A stretch of 54,054 nucleotides of DNA from Maribrevibacterium harenarium (GTDB taxonomy: Bacteria; Pseudomonadota; Gammaproteobacteria; Pseudomonadales; Marinomonadaceae), in contig NZ_VFRR01000022.1 in the NCBI RefSeq assembly GCF_006385675.1, positions 1 to 54,054 of the forward strand, written 5' to 3'. This document shows, in pieces, positions 35,756-46,079 of the stretch. Below the pieces are notes generated by a model. That model made no database searches, was not told the origin of the DNA, and saw nothing but the letters and a program-made list of their open reading frames with translations. Within the stretch, counting starts at the first letter, position 1. Each line of letters opens with the position of its first letter. Position numbers and translations under genes: made by a program.

Positions 35756-36670
35756 ATGAACAGCCAACTAATCGAGGAGTTGGATGCTTTAGGGGGAGAG
35801 ATCCTGCCTGCCAATTTACGTGATTGTGACGAGATCGTTCTCAATCAGCCTGGTTTTACTGCCCGCATTGCCCTTTGGGGCGGTCATTTAGTGAGTTTTA
35901 AACCGTCCGGCCAAGAAGATTGGCTGTTCCAGTCAGAAAATCCCGGTGGGCAGTCCCGTTTTGGTCGCCGTCACTTCGGTGTGCCGGTGTGCTGGCCTTG
36001 GTTTGGCGCCCACAGTGATGATGAAGATATGCCTGCCCATGGTGTGGCGCGTTATTTTCGTTGGCAATTGACGGAAGTGGGGCGCTTTAGTAACGGTGAT
36101 GTGAAGATTGTGCTGAGTTTAGCCTCTAAAGATCACCCGCTGATCGAAGAAATGGTGCCCCAAGCATTTGAGTTAAGACAAATTATGCGTTTGGGTGAAA
36201 CCTGTTCGGTACAACTAGCAGCGGCGAATTTGTCTGATGAGCCGATGATGATTTCGGAAGCACTGCATACTTACTTGCACATAGGTGATAACGCCAAAGC
36301 TCGCATTACTGGACTAGAGGGCTGCCCCTATGTTGATAAGTTTGATGGTGGGGCAGTTAAACTGCAGCAGGGCGCGATTATGCCTTGTGACACCTTGGAT
36401 CGAGTCTACGATCAAGCGCCACAGCAAGTAACGCTGCATGACCCCGTATTCAAACGTACCATGACGATTACCAGTGAAGGTAGTCAGTCCACCGTAGTTT
36501 GGAATCCTGGGGAAGCTCTCGCTAAGTTGCGTACCGATTTAGAAGATGACGAGTACCGTAGCTTTGTGTGTATCGAAGCGGCAAACGCTTTACAGCACAC
36601 TTATCACCTTGCTCCGGGAGAGTTGCGCACCCTCACTCAAACGATTCAGTGTGAGCCGATAGGGGATTAG
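35756..36670 (+). CDS. yeaD: D-hexose-6-phosphate mutarotase (aldose-1-epimerase family)
   Basis: A 304-aa protein with YeaD features: IALWGGHLVSFKPSGQEDWLFQSE, GVPVCWPWFG, MISEALHTYLHIGD (catalytic His region), WNPGEALAKLRTDLEDDEYRSFVCIEAA (catalytic Glu region). It interconverts alpha and beta anomers of glucose-6-phosphate-like sugars. ATG 35756 has GTGGAG upstream. A strong bidirectional terminator follows. Confidence 0.93.
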   Translation: MNSQLIEELDALGGEILPANLRDCDEIVLNQPGFTARIALWGGHLVSFKPSGQEDWLFQSENPGGQSRFGRRHFGVPVCWPWFGAHSDDEDMPAHGVARYFRWQLTEVGRFSNGDVKIVLSLASKDHPLIEEMVPQAFELRQIMRLGETCSVQLAAANLSDEPMMISEALHTYLHIGDNAKARITGLEGCPYVDKFDGGAVKLQQGAIMPCDTLDRVYDQAPQQVTLHDPVFKRTMTITSEGSQSTVVWNPGEALAKLRTDLEDDEYRSFVCIEAANALQHTYHLAPGELRTLTQTIQCEPIGD

Positions 36671-36698
36671 CTTTACGTTCTTTTGCTATTGGGAATTG

Positions 36699-36733
36699 GA
36701 AATGCCGCTAAGCAAAAAGTTAGCGGCATTTTT
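36699..36733. terminator. Bidirectional terminator between yeaD and crc
   Basis: AATGCCGCTA/TAGCGGCATT, a 10-bp perfect stem with a 10-base loop and flanking A and T runs, between two convergent genes. Confidence 0.9.
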
Positions 36734-36751
36734 GATTGATAGCCAATAAAG

Positions 36752-37525
36752 CTAGATATCGTATTCCATGATCAGTGGCGCATGATCTGAGAATCGCTGC
36801 GCTTTATAGACATTACCACCCTGAATCACGTGTTTTAGACCGGGGGTGGTGATCTGGTAGTCTAAACGACCGCCTTCATCTAGTTTCCAAGCGCGCTCGT
36901 AATCTGGCCACCAAGTGTATTGCTTGTCTTGCTTGTTGACCTGACGGAAGGCATCAACGTATTCCAGCTCATTGAATATTTCGTTAATCCACTTGCGTTC
37001 TTCTGGTAAGAAACCAGAGTTGCGTTGATTAACGAACCAGCTACTGACATCAATTGGTGAGCGAGCTACGTTGGCCGTACCGCAAAAAATAAACTCGCGG
37101 CGCTTGCGACGGGTTTTGATTAAATGATTTTTAAAGCCTTCCATAAAGCGGTACTTGTGATCCTGTAGTACCTGCTCGTGATTGGAGCCGTGGGGAGTGA
37201 GGAACGAACCAACACTCACCTTATCAAAGTCCGCTTGGATATAGCGTCCCTCAAAATCACATTCTTCAAAGCCCATCCCGGTCATAATCGCTTTTGGCAT
37301 GGATTTACAGTAAATTGCCACGCCCGCTTCATCTGGGTTGTTAAGTGAATCAAAAAAGTACGCATTGTATTCCGGAGGGAAATACACACTGTCATTCAAG
37401 CTGCGTTCGTCTACTTGCAAGTCTTGCAAACAAACCACGTCTGGGTCTTGACGTACCATCCAGTCAAAGAAGCCGCGTTCGGCAGCTTGTTCAATACCAT
37501 TTACATTAAGGCTGATGACCTTCAT
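36752..37525 (-). CDS. crc: Catabolite repression control protein Crc (exonuclease III-like)
   Basis: A 257-aa member of the exonuclease III fold family that matches Pseudomonas Crc in VNVNGI..AAERG, VCLQD, GRYIQADFDKVS, TRRKRREFIFCG and LDYQITTPGL. The catalytic Glu of ExoIII (LQE) is Asp here (LQD), as in Crc, whereas SDHAPL near the C-terminus is kept. Crc assists Hfq in translational repression of catabolic mRNAs in Pseudomonas and has no reported nuclease activity. Its position divergent from pyrE is the Pseudomonas arrangement and strongly supports the call. Confidence 0.88.
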   Translation of the reverse strand: MKVISLNVNGIEQAAERGFFDWMVRQDPDVVCLQDLQVDERSLNDSVYFPPEYNAYFFDSLNNPDEAGVAIYCKSMPKAIMTGMGFEECDFEGRYIQADFDKVSVGSFLTPHGSNHEQVLQDHKYRFMEGFKNHLIKTRRKRREFIFCGTANVARSPIDVSSWFVNQRNSGFLPEERKWINEIFNELEYVDAFRQVNKQDKQYTWWPDYERAWKLDEGGRLDYQITTPGLKHVIQGGNVYKAQRFSDHAPLIMEYDI

Positions 37526-37644
37526 TTCTGGTCCCTACAATTCCTAGCCATGTGTTATATTAGCGCCATTGTTCAGATGCCTGACCTTAGGTCTACATCG
37601 AAAAGACGCGTCTGATTATTTGTTTCTATCTTTCTGGAGTCGGC

Positions 37645-38292
37645 ATGAAACCTTACCAAAGAGACTTTATCGAATTTGCTATCTCCCAAAACGTATTGCG
37701 TTTTGGTGAGTTCACGCTTAAATCCGGGCGTGTAAGCCCATATTTCTTTAATGCTGGCTTGTTCAATACTGGTCAAGCACTAGCCAAGCTTGGTCGTTTT
37801 TATGCGCAAGCTTTGGTTGACGCCAACGTCGAGTTCGATGTGCTGTTTGGCCCAGCATACAAAGGAATTCCTTTAGCGACTACCACAGCCGTTGCTTTGT
37901 TTGATCAACACCAACTAGACACGCCATATGTGTTCAACCGTAAAGAAGCCAAAGATCACGGTGAAGGCGGTTCGTTAGTCGGCGCACCGCTGGCTGGCAA
38001 AGTTATGATCATTGATGACGTTATCACTGCCGGTACTGCAATCCGTGAAGTGATGGAGATCATTCAGCAAGCAAACGCTGCTCCCGCCGGCGTACTTATT
38101 GCTCTAGACCGTCAAGAACGAGGTAAGGGCGAATTGTCAGCGATTCAAGAGGTTGAACGCGATTTCGCAATGCCAGTCATTAGTATTGTTTCCCTGACCG
38201 ACATCATGTCTTACCTCGAAGAGCAATCCTCTCCGGAATTTGCTCAGCACCTCGCAGCAGTCAAAGCTTACCGGGATGAGTTTGGCGTTTAA
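37645..38292 (+). CDS. pyrE: Orotate phosphoribosyltransferase
   Basis: A 215-aa enzyme converting orotate and PRPP to OMP. It has [18 protein letters not shown] at the start, [27 protein letters not shown] (flexible catalytic loop), and the PRPP motif [16 protein letters not shown]. It lies divergent from crc across a 119-base promoter region. Confidence 0.97.
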   Translation: MKPYQRDFIEFAISQNVLRFGEFTLKSGRVSPYFFNAGLFNTGQALAKLGRFYAQALVDANVEFDVLFGPAYKGIPLATTTAVALFDQHQLDTPYVFNRKEAKDHGEGGSLVGAPLAGKVMIIDDVITAGTAIREVMEIIQQANAAPAGVLIALDRQERGKGELSAIQEVERDFAMPVISIVSLTDIMSYLEEQSSPEFAQHLAAVKAYRDEFGV

Positions 38293-38350
38293 CTAAGCGA
38301 CTTTGCCATGTTAGTGGGGCAGCTAGGCTGGCTCACTAACCATTTTCTCT

Positions 38351-38944
38351 CTAATAACTCACCATCAAATGGCTACCAATAGCTTGCCACTGGTCTTGCC
38401 AATGTTCTAATGGTTTGACCTTGTATTCGGTACGCACATACTGGCGTACTTTCCCTTCGATCATTGCCATTAAGAAATTTGCGCATGGAGCAACGCCCAT
38501 GGCGGGTTTTAACGACTGCTTGAGATCAGCTTCTCGCAGTACTTGCTTCAATTGGGTTTCGATACGATCGAATAACTGGGCAATGCGTAAACGCAAACGC
38601 TCGGTTTCACCGGCTAAAGCGTCTCCTGTTAGCAGGCGACACATACCGGGGTTTTGTTCCGCAAACCCAAGTGCCAAGGTCATAATCAATTGTACCCGCG
38701 TAGTCACATCATCTTCATCTTGAACAATACGATGGATGCGGCTGAACAAAGATTCTTCAATAAACTCGATCAGGCCCTCAAACATCTTCGCTTTACTAGG
38801 AAAGTGGCGGTAAAGCGCTGCTTCGGATACACCTACTTGTTTTGCCAATGCCGCTGTCGTGATACGAGCACCAGGGCTACTTTCTAGCATGGCAGCTAAC
38901 GCCTGAAGAATTTCCGTGCGACGATCGTTTTTCTTGTTGCTCAT
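38351..38944 (-). CDS. slmA: Nucleoid occlusion factor SlmA (TetR family)
   Basis: A 197-aa TetR-like DNA-binding protein: ITTAALAKQVGVSEAALYRHFPSKAKMFEGLIEFIEE is the helix-turn-helix with the SlmA-specific FPSKAKMFEGLIEFIEE. SlmA blocks FtsZ assembly over the nucleoid after binding specific DNA sites. I chose ATG 38944 over TTG 38956. It is co-directional with argB upstream (39-base gap). Confidence 0.94.
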   Translation of the reverse strand: MSNKKNDRRTEILQALAAMLESSPGARITTAALAKQVGVSEAALYRHFPSKAKMFEGLIEFIEESLFSRIHRIVQDEDDVTTRVQLIMTLALGFAEQNPGMCRLLTGDALAGETERLRLRIAQLFDRIETQLKQVLREADLKQSLKPAMGVAPCANFLMAMIEGKVRQYVRTEYKVKPLEHWQDQWQAIGSHLMVSY

Positions 38945-38983
38945 ATCACTATCCAATGATGCTATTGCGTGACGCGAATCCGA

Positions 38984-40161
<1,178 letters not shown>

Positions 40162-40620
40162 TTATTTTGTGCCGGTAGAGCCGAAGCCACCGGTTCCCCG
40201 GTCGGAAGCTGTAAAGTCAGTCACGATATCAAACTCAGCTTGAACCACAGGTAGTAGGACTAATTGGGCAATACGCTCTCCTACTTCGATAGTGAAGCTA
40301 GTTTGGCCTCGATTCCAACAAGATACCATTAGCTCCCCTTGGTAATCCGAGTCGATCAACCCCACCAAATTGCCTAGTACGATCCCGTGTTTGTGACCCA
40401 GCCCTGAACGCGGCAAGATGGTTGCCGCTAAATTGGGATCTGCAATGTAGATGGCAATGCCAGTCGGGATTAGCGTAGTTTGCCCTGGCTCCAAGGTGAT
40501 AGGTGTGTCGATGCAAGCGCGTAAATCCAAGCCAGCGGAACCGCTAGTGGCATATTCCGGTAACGGGATTTCCTGGCCGATTTTGGGGTTTAAAATTTTT
40601 AATTGAATAGGCTGTTTCAT
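40162..40620 (-). CDS. dut: dUTP diphosphatase
   Basis: A 152-aa trimeric dUTPase hydrolysing dUTP to dUMP. All five motifs are visible: [48 protein letters not shown], and the C-terminal [11 protein letters not shown] arm. I chose ATG 40620, since the in-frame upstream extension lies inside coaBC. It starts 11 bases after the coaBC stop. Confidence 0.97.
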   Translation of the reverse strand: MKQPIQLKILNPKIGQEIPLPEYATSGSAGLDLRACIDTPITLEPGQTTLIPTGIAIYIADPNLAATILPRSGLGHKHGIVLGNLVGLIDSDYQGELMVSCWNRGQTSFTIEVGERIAQLVLLPVVQAEFDIVTDFTASDRGTGGFGSTGTK

Positions 40621-40631
40621 ATTATTCGATC

Positions 40632-41858
40632 TTAGTCTTTCGTAGATTGTGTGAGTTGGAATTGGTGAATATGTTCGATAATCCGTTGAGCAATGGTGGA
40701 TTTGCTGGCCTGCTCGGACGTCCACTGGTCGCTAGCGGAAATGATAGTGACTTGATTTTGATCGCTATTAAAACCGATACCCGCTTGGGATACATCATTA
40801 GCGATAATCAGATCTAAACCTTTACGTTGTAATTTGTCCTTGGCATAGCCAACCACATCTTGGGTTTCCGCGGCGAAGCCGACCATGCATTTGGCAGCGC
40901 CTTCTTGGGCCAAGGTGGCGATGATGTCTGGATTTTTAACTAAGGTAAGTTGTAACTCGTTGCTATCTTGCTGCTTTTTCATTTTCTGATTGGCGACTTC
41001 CTTCATACGAAAGTCAGCCACAGCGGCAGCGCCAATGAATACATCTGCGTTATTGGCACAGGCAACGCGACAGGCGTACAGCATCTCTTGCGCGCTTTTT
41101 ACCGATACTCGTTTAACTCCGGCAGGCACCGGTAGCGCAACGGGTCCACTGATCAAGGTGACGGTCGCCCCGTGCTGGGCTGCCGCTGCGGCAATGGCGT
41201 AGCCCATTTTGCCCGAACTGTGATTACTAATATAACGTACCGGGTCAATGGCTTCTTGGGTTGGCCCTGCGGTAATGACCCAATGTTGCCCTTCAAGATG
41301 GTGTGTCTTTGGTGTTAATAAATCTTCTATCGCTTGGAATATAGTGTCTGGCTCGCTCATACGCCCCGGGCCTACGTCACCGCAGGCTTGAGCGCCAGCG
41401 TCTGGGCCAACGAAGTTGACTTCTCGTTGTTGCAATAGGTTGATATTGCTTTGAGTCGCAGGGTGTTGCCACATGGCTTGATTCATGGCCGGCGCCAGCA
41501 ATAGCAGTGCTGTTGTGGCCAAGCACAAGGTGCTGAGTAAGTCATTAGCCAAGCCGTTGGCATGACGGGCGATAAAATCTGCCGAAGCTGGGGCAATCAC
41601 GACCAGATCAGCCCATTTCGCTAGCTCGATATGCCCCATACCCAACTCCGCTTGCGGGTCCAGCAAGGTGCTGCGTACTGGTTTGCCCGAAATGGCCTGT
41701 AGTGTCATCTCAGTAACAAAGGCTTTGGCCCCGTCAGTCAGAACAACTTGCACCTCAGCCCCAGCTTTGGTGAGTAGACGAATCAGTTCTATGGTTTTAT
41801 AAGCGGCAATACCACCGGTAATACCAACAACAATGTGGGCTTGATTTAGGCTAGACAT
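40632..41858 (-). CDS. coaBC: Bifunctional phosphopantothenoylcysteine decarboxylase / phosphopantothenate-cysteine ligase
   Basis: A 408-aa Dfp protein. The CoaC flavoprotein half (~1-190) has [15 protein letters not shown] and APAMNQAMW. The CoaB half (~190-408) has [26 protein letters not shown] and KKNPDI-type residues ([12 protein letters not shown]). It makes 4'-phosphopantetheine for CoA. coaBC-dut is a conserved operon, divergent from radC. Confidence 0.97.
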   Translation of the reverse strand: MSSLNQAHIVVGITGGIAAYKTIELIRLLTKAGAEVQVVLTDGAKAFVTEMTLQAISGKPVRSTLLDPQAELGMGHIELAKWADLVVIAPASADFIARHANGLANDLLSTLCLATTALLLLAPAMNQAMWQHPATQSNINLLQQREVNFVGPDAGAQACGDVGPGRMSEPDTIFQAIEDLLTPKTHHLEGQHWVITAGPTQEAIDPVRYISNHSSGKMGYAIAAAAAQHGATVTLISGPVALPVPAGVKRVSVKSAQEMLYACRVACANNADVFIGAAAVADFRMKEVANQKMKKQQDSNELQLTLVKNPDIIATLAQEGAAKCMVGFAAETQDVVGYAKDKLQRKGLDLIIANDVSQAGIGFNSDQNQVTIISASDQWTSEQASKSTIAQRIIEHIHQFQLTQSTKD

Positions 41859-41960
41859 AAAGCGTATCTTTTAAAGTATCTGATTAGCGAGTCATGGATA
41901 AGACTTGCCTGCTGAAAATACATTACGCCCCGAATCCTACCATGAATCAAGGAGTGAGAC

Positions 41961-42635
41961 ATGAGTATCAAACATTGGCCTAGTGCCGAGCGTCCCCGCG
42001 AAAAGTTAATCGAAAAAGGTGCTGCTGCCCTAAGTGACGCAGAACTGCTGGCGATTTTTCTGCGTACCGGTAGCCACGGCATGAGTGCGGTGGAGTTAGC
42101 CCGTCGCGTATTGCATCAATTTGGCGGCCTGCGAGCCTTGTTATCTGCTACCCGAGAAGAGTTCTGCCAAGGCTTTGGCTTAGGGGATGCCAAATACACC
42201 CAACTACAAGCGGTGTTGGAAATGTCGAAACGCCATTTGCAAGAACAGCTCGTGCGTGAGCAAGTATTTAGTAGCGCCGACGCCGTGCGCCATTACCTGT
42301 CGTCGCAACTACGCCACAGTCAACGGGAAGTATTCGCCGCGCTATTCCTCGACAGCCAGCACCGACTGATCCGTTATAAAGAGTTGTTCTACGGCACTAT
42401 TGATGCGGCGGCGGTTTATCCTAGGGAAGTAGTAAAAGCGGCCTTGGCAGACAACGCCGCCACCCTAATTATCGCCCACAACCATCCTAGTGGTATCGCT
42501 GAGCCCAGCCAAGCAGATATTCAAATTACCGAACGCATCCGCAAAGCGTTGGATCTGATGGATATCCGTCTGTTAGACCATTTTATCGTAGGTGACGGCG
42601 TGCCACTCTCCCTAGCAGAGCGTGGGTTGATGTAG
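41961..42635 (+). CDS. radC: RadC family JAB-domain protein
   Basis: A 224-aa protein with an N-terminal helix-hairpin-helix region ([19 protein letters not shown]) and a C-terminal JAMM-like metal site ([22 protein letters not shown]). It is not a true repair protein in all hosts; its function is unsettled. It has a strong Shine-Dalgarno AAGGAGTGAGAC. In many gammaproteobacteria rpmB follows directly; here a toxin-antitoxin pair on the opposite strand lies between. Confidence 0.95.
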   Translation: MSIKHWPSAERPREKLIEKGAAALSDAELLAIFLRTGSHGMSAVELARRVLHQFGGLRALLSATREEFCQGFGLGDAKYTQLQAVLEMSKRHLQEQLVREQVFSSADAVRHYLSSQLRHSQREVFAALFLDSQHRLIRYKELFYGTIDAAAVYPREVVKAALADNAATLIIAHNHPSGIAEPSQADIQITERIRKALDLMDIRLLDHFIVGDGVPLSLAERGLM

Positions 42636-42662
42636 TGAGGTGATTACGCGTTTTCGGGGAAG

Positions 42663-42953
42663 CTAGGTCGACAACAACTGTTGCGTATCTTGTTTCCCGA
42701 GAATACGCATGATTTCGATGGTGTGGTTAGTGACCCGATAATAGATACTATCTACGCCACATGGGCTGCGCCGATAACCTTCACGAATATTATCAACTGC
42801 TGGATAGCTGAAGGGATTCTCGGCTATATGGAAAAAACGCTGAGTTAGAGTTTGGTAGTATTGTTCTGCTTGGCGTTCGCCGAATTGTTCAACACCATGC
42901 CAATATATTCGTGCCAAATCCATTTTGGCATCATTGCTGATCCTGATGTGCAT
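42663..42953 (-). CDS. parE: ParE/RelE-family toxin
   Basis: A 96-aa small basic protein of the ParE/RelE superfamily: MDLARIYWHGVEQFGERQAEQYYQTLTQRFFHIAENP, then GYRRSPCGVDSIYYRV and EIMRILGKQD. ParE toxins poison DNA gyrase; RelE ones cut mRNA, and which applies is inferred from the ParD-like partner. I chose ATG 42953; an alternative ATG is at 42968. The start overlaps the antitoxin end by about 23 bases, the usual coupled layout. Confidence 0.85.
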   Translation of the reverse strand: MHIRISNDAKMDLARIYWHGVEQFGERQAEQYYQTLTQRFFHIAENPFSYPAVDNIREGYRRSPCGVDSIYYRVTNHTIEIMRILGKQDTQQLLST

Positions 42954-43209
42954 GTTTTCCAAATCCATTTTTGATGTCTTGTAGAATTTCACTGGGGCTT
43001 TGCTCACAAAAACCATTTTGTTCTGCTTGCTCTAGCTTTTCTCGCACAGCCTCAAGAGCTTGAGTTGATGCCCGCTCACGTAATTGGCGCTCACGAATCA
43101 ATTCTCTGAAAACTTCACTTTCATTGCCGTAGAACCCCATCTCAATTTGAGACTTGATCCAGTGATCTTGTTGATCGGTGACGGTGATGCTCTTTTTAAT
43201 CATTGCCAT
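42931..43209 (-). CDS. parD: ParD-like antitoxin
   Basis: A 92-aa protein. Its N-terminal ribbon-helix-helix (MIKKSITVTDQQDHWIKSQIEMG, NESEVFRELIRERQLR) binds DNA, and a flexible acidic C-terminal tail would wrap the toxin. Start choice between ATG 43209 and 43203 is uncertain. It likely represses its own promoter. The pair sits on the opposite strand to its neighbours, between radC and rpmB. Confidence 0.85.
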   Translation of the reverse strand: MAMIKKSITVTDQQDHWIKSQIEMGFYGNESEVFRELIRERQLRERASTQALEAVREKLEQAEQNGFCEQSPSEILQDIKNGFGKHAHQDQQ

Positions 43210-43484
43210 ACCATTGACCCCGTACATAAATGGAAGATGACTAGTAGTATAGTGTACCACCAGTGTTTATTTAATATGTTGTGCACGCTCTTACCGCGCG
43301 CCGTATTGCTCATTTTTTGACAAAGCGTTTGCTGTTTTGATGGTAGTGTGGGAGAATGCGCGCCGCTATATCCTCGGTACGGGATTTTGTGGACTAACTG
43401 GCTCATAAGGCTCTTTGGAAACCACGCTCCGCCTGAGGAAGTGCAAACTTCCAATAATTCTCGGATAGCATAAGGTATTAAATT

Positions 43485-43721
43485 ATGTCTCGCGTATGTC
43501 AAGTTACCGGGAAACGTCCTATTACAGGTAACAACGTTTCTCACTCAAAGCGTCATACTAAACGTCGCTTTCTTCCTAACCTTCACTGGCACCGTTTTTG
43601 GGTAGAAAGTGAAAGCCGTTACGTTCGTATCCGTGTATCTTCTAAAGGTATGCGTATTATCGATAAAAAAGGCATCGATTCAGTTCTTGCTGAAATGCGT
43701 GCTCGTGGCGAACAAGTATAA
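43485..43721 (+). CDS. rpmB: 50S ribosomal protein L28
   Basis: A 78-aa basic protein beginning [31 protein letters not shown], the L28 signature. Only one cysteine is present, so it is the zinc-free form. It is followed after 12 bases by rpmG. A TTGACA (43317-43322) lies upstream, but I find no good -10 at the right distance. Confidence 0.98.
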   Translation: MSRVCQVTGKRPITGNNVSHSKRHTKRRFLPNLHWHRFWVESESRYVRIRVSSKGMRIIDKKGIDSVLAEMRARGEQV

Positions 43722-43733
43722 GGGGACTGAATC

Positions 43734-43904
43734 ATGGCTTCTAAAGGCGCTCGCGACCTAATCCGTCTAGTATCTTCTGCTGGTACTGGTCACTTCTACA
43801 CGACTGACAAGAATAAACGTAACACTCCAGACAAATTGGAGTTTAAAAAGTACGATCCTGTTGTTCGTAAGCACGTGATCTACAAAGAAGCGAAAATTAA
43901 ATAA
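43734..43904 (+). CDS. rpmG: 50S ribosomal protein L33
   Basis: A 56-aa protein: [38 protein letters not shown], ending EAKIK. There are no CxxC pairs, so it is the zinc-independent type. GGGGACTG precedes the ATG. Confidence 0.98.
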   Translation: MASKGARDLIRLVSSAGTGHFYTTDKNKRNTPDKLEFKKYDPVVRKHVIYKEAKIK

Positions 43905-43928
43905 TTTTTGCTTCCGATGGAACAGAGA

Positions 43929-43952
43929 AACCGGCTTTATGCCGGTTTTTTT
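43929..43952 (+). terminator. Terminator after rpmG
   Basis: AACCGGC/GCCGGTT stem with a 5-base loop and a T run; it ends 43 bases before the mutM start. Confidence 0.88.
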
Positions 43953-43995
43953 GTGCCGTACACTTAGTGGTAATTCAATTCAAAGGAGCACCACT

Positions 43996-44814
43996 GTGCC
44001 AGAATTACCCGAAGTCGAAACCACCCGCCGGGGGATTGAGCCCCATATTCTTGATAAAACTGTTGCCCGTGTTGAGATTCGCCAGCCCAAGTTGCGCTGG
44101 CCTATTCCAGCTGCTTTACCGGAATTGCTAGCAGGACAGCGGATTCGTTCCATCTCGCGCCGTGGTAAGTACATTGGTTTGCATATTGCCAACGGGACTT
44201 TGATTATTCATTTAGGGATGAGTGGTAGCCTCTATTTTGTAGCCCAAGATACACCCCCCATGTTCCATGATCATGTAGATATTCATTTCAATGACCAGAC
44301 GCTGGTGCTGCGCTATACCGACCCGCGCCGTTTCGGTGCATTTCTGTGGGCAGAGGGTGATTGGCTGCAACATGAGTTGCTTTCCCATTTGGGGCCAGAG
44401 CCATTGGAAGATACGTTTGATAGCGCTTACTTGCACCAAAAAGCCCAAGGCCGTAAGCAAGCGGTGAAGCAGTTTATTATGGATAGCAAAATAGTGGTGG
44501 GAGTTGGCAACATTTATGCAAATGAAGCCCTATTCCAAGCGGGTATTCGACCTACTCGTGCTGCCGGGCAAATTAGCGCAAAGCGCTATGACAAGCTGGT
44601 GGAGTGTATCAAAGCGGTGTTGGCGCGCTCCATTGAGCAGGGTGGTACAACTCTTAGGGACTTCGTAGGAGGTGATGGTAAGCCCGGCTATTTCAAGCAA
44701 TCCTTATTTGTCTATGGACGCGGTGGGCAAGATTGTCGAGTTTGTGGCAAAGAGTTGATCGAGATTCGACAGGGGCAACGTAGTACTGTGTATTGCCGAA
44801 CCTGTCAGCGCTAG
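43996..44814 (+). CDS. mutM: Formamidopyrimidine-DNA glycosylase
   Basis: A 272-aa Fpg/MutM enzyme starting at GTG 43996 (AAGGAG upstream). The catalytic N-terminus PELPEVE is intact, with the essential Pro2 and Glu3. [23 protein letters not shown] and the C-terminal zinc finger [21 protein letters not shown] are present. It removes 8-oxoguanine and nicks the strand. The rpmB-rpmG-mutM order is conserved. Confidence 0.97.
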   Translation: MPELPEVETTRRGIEPHILDKTVARVEIRQPKLRWPIPAALPELLAGQRIRSISRRGKYIGLHIANGTLIIHLGMSGSLYFVAQDTPPMFHDHVDIHFNDQTLVLRYTDPRRFGAFLWAEGDWLQHELLSHLGPEPLEDTFDSAYLHQKAQGRKQAVKQFIMDSKIVVGVGNIYANEALFQAGIRPTRAAGQISAKRYDKLVECIKAVLARSIEQGGTTLRDFVGGDGKPGYFKQSLFVYGRGGQDCRVCGKELIEIRQGQRSTVYCRTCQR

Positions 44815-44922
44815 TAGAAAGCAAATAGGGGGCTGTACGAGGTTATTTGTTAACCGGCTTGAAGAGATTTTCGGGGAAAATCCGAAAACTAGACTAAAAT
44901 AATCGGGCATTATCAAGGATCG

Positions 44923-44977
44923 GGATTGCCTAATGATGACAATCCGTTTATTTTTGACCGATTAGGCAGCATTGCCT
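44923..44977 (+). promoter_or_regulatory. Mutually exclusive hairpins in the BMP transporter leader
   Basis: GGATTG (44923-44928) can pair with CAATCC (44940-44945). TGCCTAAT (44927-44934) can pair with ATTAGGCA (44961-44968). AGGCA (44964-44968) can pair with TGCCT (44973-44977). The three stems share bases and cannot all form at once. Pairings are read from the sequence; a regulatory role is inferred. Confidence 0.4.
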
Positions 44978-45021
44978 GACCAACTTTGCGGTACATCTTT
45001 ACAATGATAAAAGGGGATCAC

Positions 45022-46017
45022 ATGAAAGGTTTATTTTTGGTATCTGCCACGGCACTAGCGATCGCTGCGGCATCTGCTCATGCTGCCGACATTCAGCCTG
45101 CTGTCGTGTATGACCAAGCGGGTAAAAATGATAAATCCTTCAACGAAGGCGTGTTTAACGGTATCACCAAATTCACTAACGACACGGGTATTCAAGTGCG
45201 TGAAGTGGAGCCGAAAAATGAAGCGCAAGTAAAGCAAGGTATGGAGCGTTTGGCGAAACGTGGTTACTCGCCGATCATCGCCGTTGGTTTCACCATGACC
45301 AATGCGGTACAAGAAGTTGCTGAGAAATACCCAGACGTTCAGTTTGCGATCATCGACAGTGTTGTGGACTTGCCAAACGTGCAATCTGTACTCTTTAAAG
45401 AGCACGAAGGTTCATTCCTAGTGGGTGCTTTGGCGGCAATGGCCTCTAAAACCAACGCAGTCGGCTTTGTTGGCGGCATGGATATCCCGCTGATTCGTAA
45501 ATTCGAATGTGGTTACGAGCAAGGGGCGAAATTTGTTTCGAAAGATGCCACTGTGCTTGCCAATATGACTGGTTCAACTCCCGACGCTTGGAGCAACCCG
45601 ACGAAAGGTACAGAGCTTGCTAAAAGTCAATTCTCACGGGGCGTTGACGTCATCTTCGCTGCTGCCGGTGGTACCGGTCTTGGGGTTTACCAAGCAGCCA
45701 AAGATGATGGCAAACTAGCCATTGGTGTGGACTCGAACCAAAACCATATCCAACCAGGAACCATGCTGACATCCATGGTGAAACGAGTAGACCTAGCGGC
45801 CTACAATGTTTACGAGCAAGCGCAAAATGGTACCTGGAAACCAGGTATTACCGTACTTGGTCTTGCCGATGGTGGTGTCGACTGGGCATTGGATAGCAAT
45901 AACCAATCCTTAGTAAGCGCTGCTATGAAAGCACAAATGGATGATATCAAAGCGAAAATCATCTCTGGTGAAATCAGCGTACATGACTACATGTCTGATA
46001 ACACTTGTAGCTACTAA
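45022..46017 (+). CDS. BMP-family ABC transporter substrate-binding protein
   Basis: A 331-aa periplasmic protein. A signal peptide ending ASAHA precedes ADIQPAVVYDQAGKNDKSFNEG, the BMP/Med motif. PIIAVGFTMTNAV, VGFVGGMDIPLI and AIGVDSNQNHIQPGTMLTSM follow. There is no lipobox. Known relatives bind purine nucleosides. I chose ATG 45022 with GGGGATC upstream. A strong terminator separates it from the ATPase gene, so it should be made in excess. Confidence 0.92.
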   Translation: MKGLFLVSATALAIAAASAHAADIQPAVVYDQAGKNDKSFNEGVFNGITKFTNDTGIQVREVEPKNEAQVKQGMERLAKRGYSPIIAVGFTMTNAVQEVAEKYPDVQFAIIDSVVDLPNVQSVLFKEHEGSFLVGALAAMASKTNAVGFVGGMDIPLIRKFECGYEQGAKFVSKDATVLANMTGSTPDAWSNPTKGTELAKSQFSRGVDVIFAAAGGTGLGVYQAAKDDGKLAIGVDSNQNHIQPGTMLTSMVKRVDLAAYNVYEQAQNGTWKPGITVLGLADGGVDWALDSNNQSLVSAAMKAQMDDIKAKIISGEISVHDYMSDNTCSY

Positions 46018-46031
46018 GCTATTCTAAGTAG

Positions 46032-46068
46032 ACAGCTGTTCGTCTTCATGACGAACAGCTGTTTTTTT
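46032..46068 (+). terminator. Terminator between substrate-binding protein and ATPase genes
   Basis: ACAGCTGTTCGT/ACGAACAGCTGT, a perfect stem of about 12 bp with a 7-base loop and T7, ending 11 bases before the ATPase start codon. Confidence 0.9.
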
Positions 46069-46079
46069 ATCTAAACCTT

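Noticed and set aside
44815..45021. Purine riboswitch before the BMP transporter
   Set aside because: CCTAATGAT looked suggestive, but the other conserved loop sequences and their spacing are missing.
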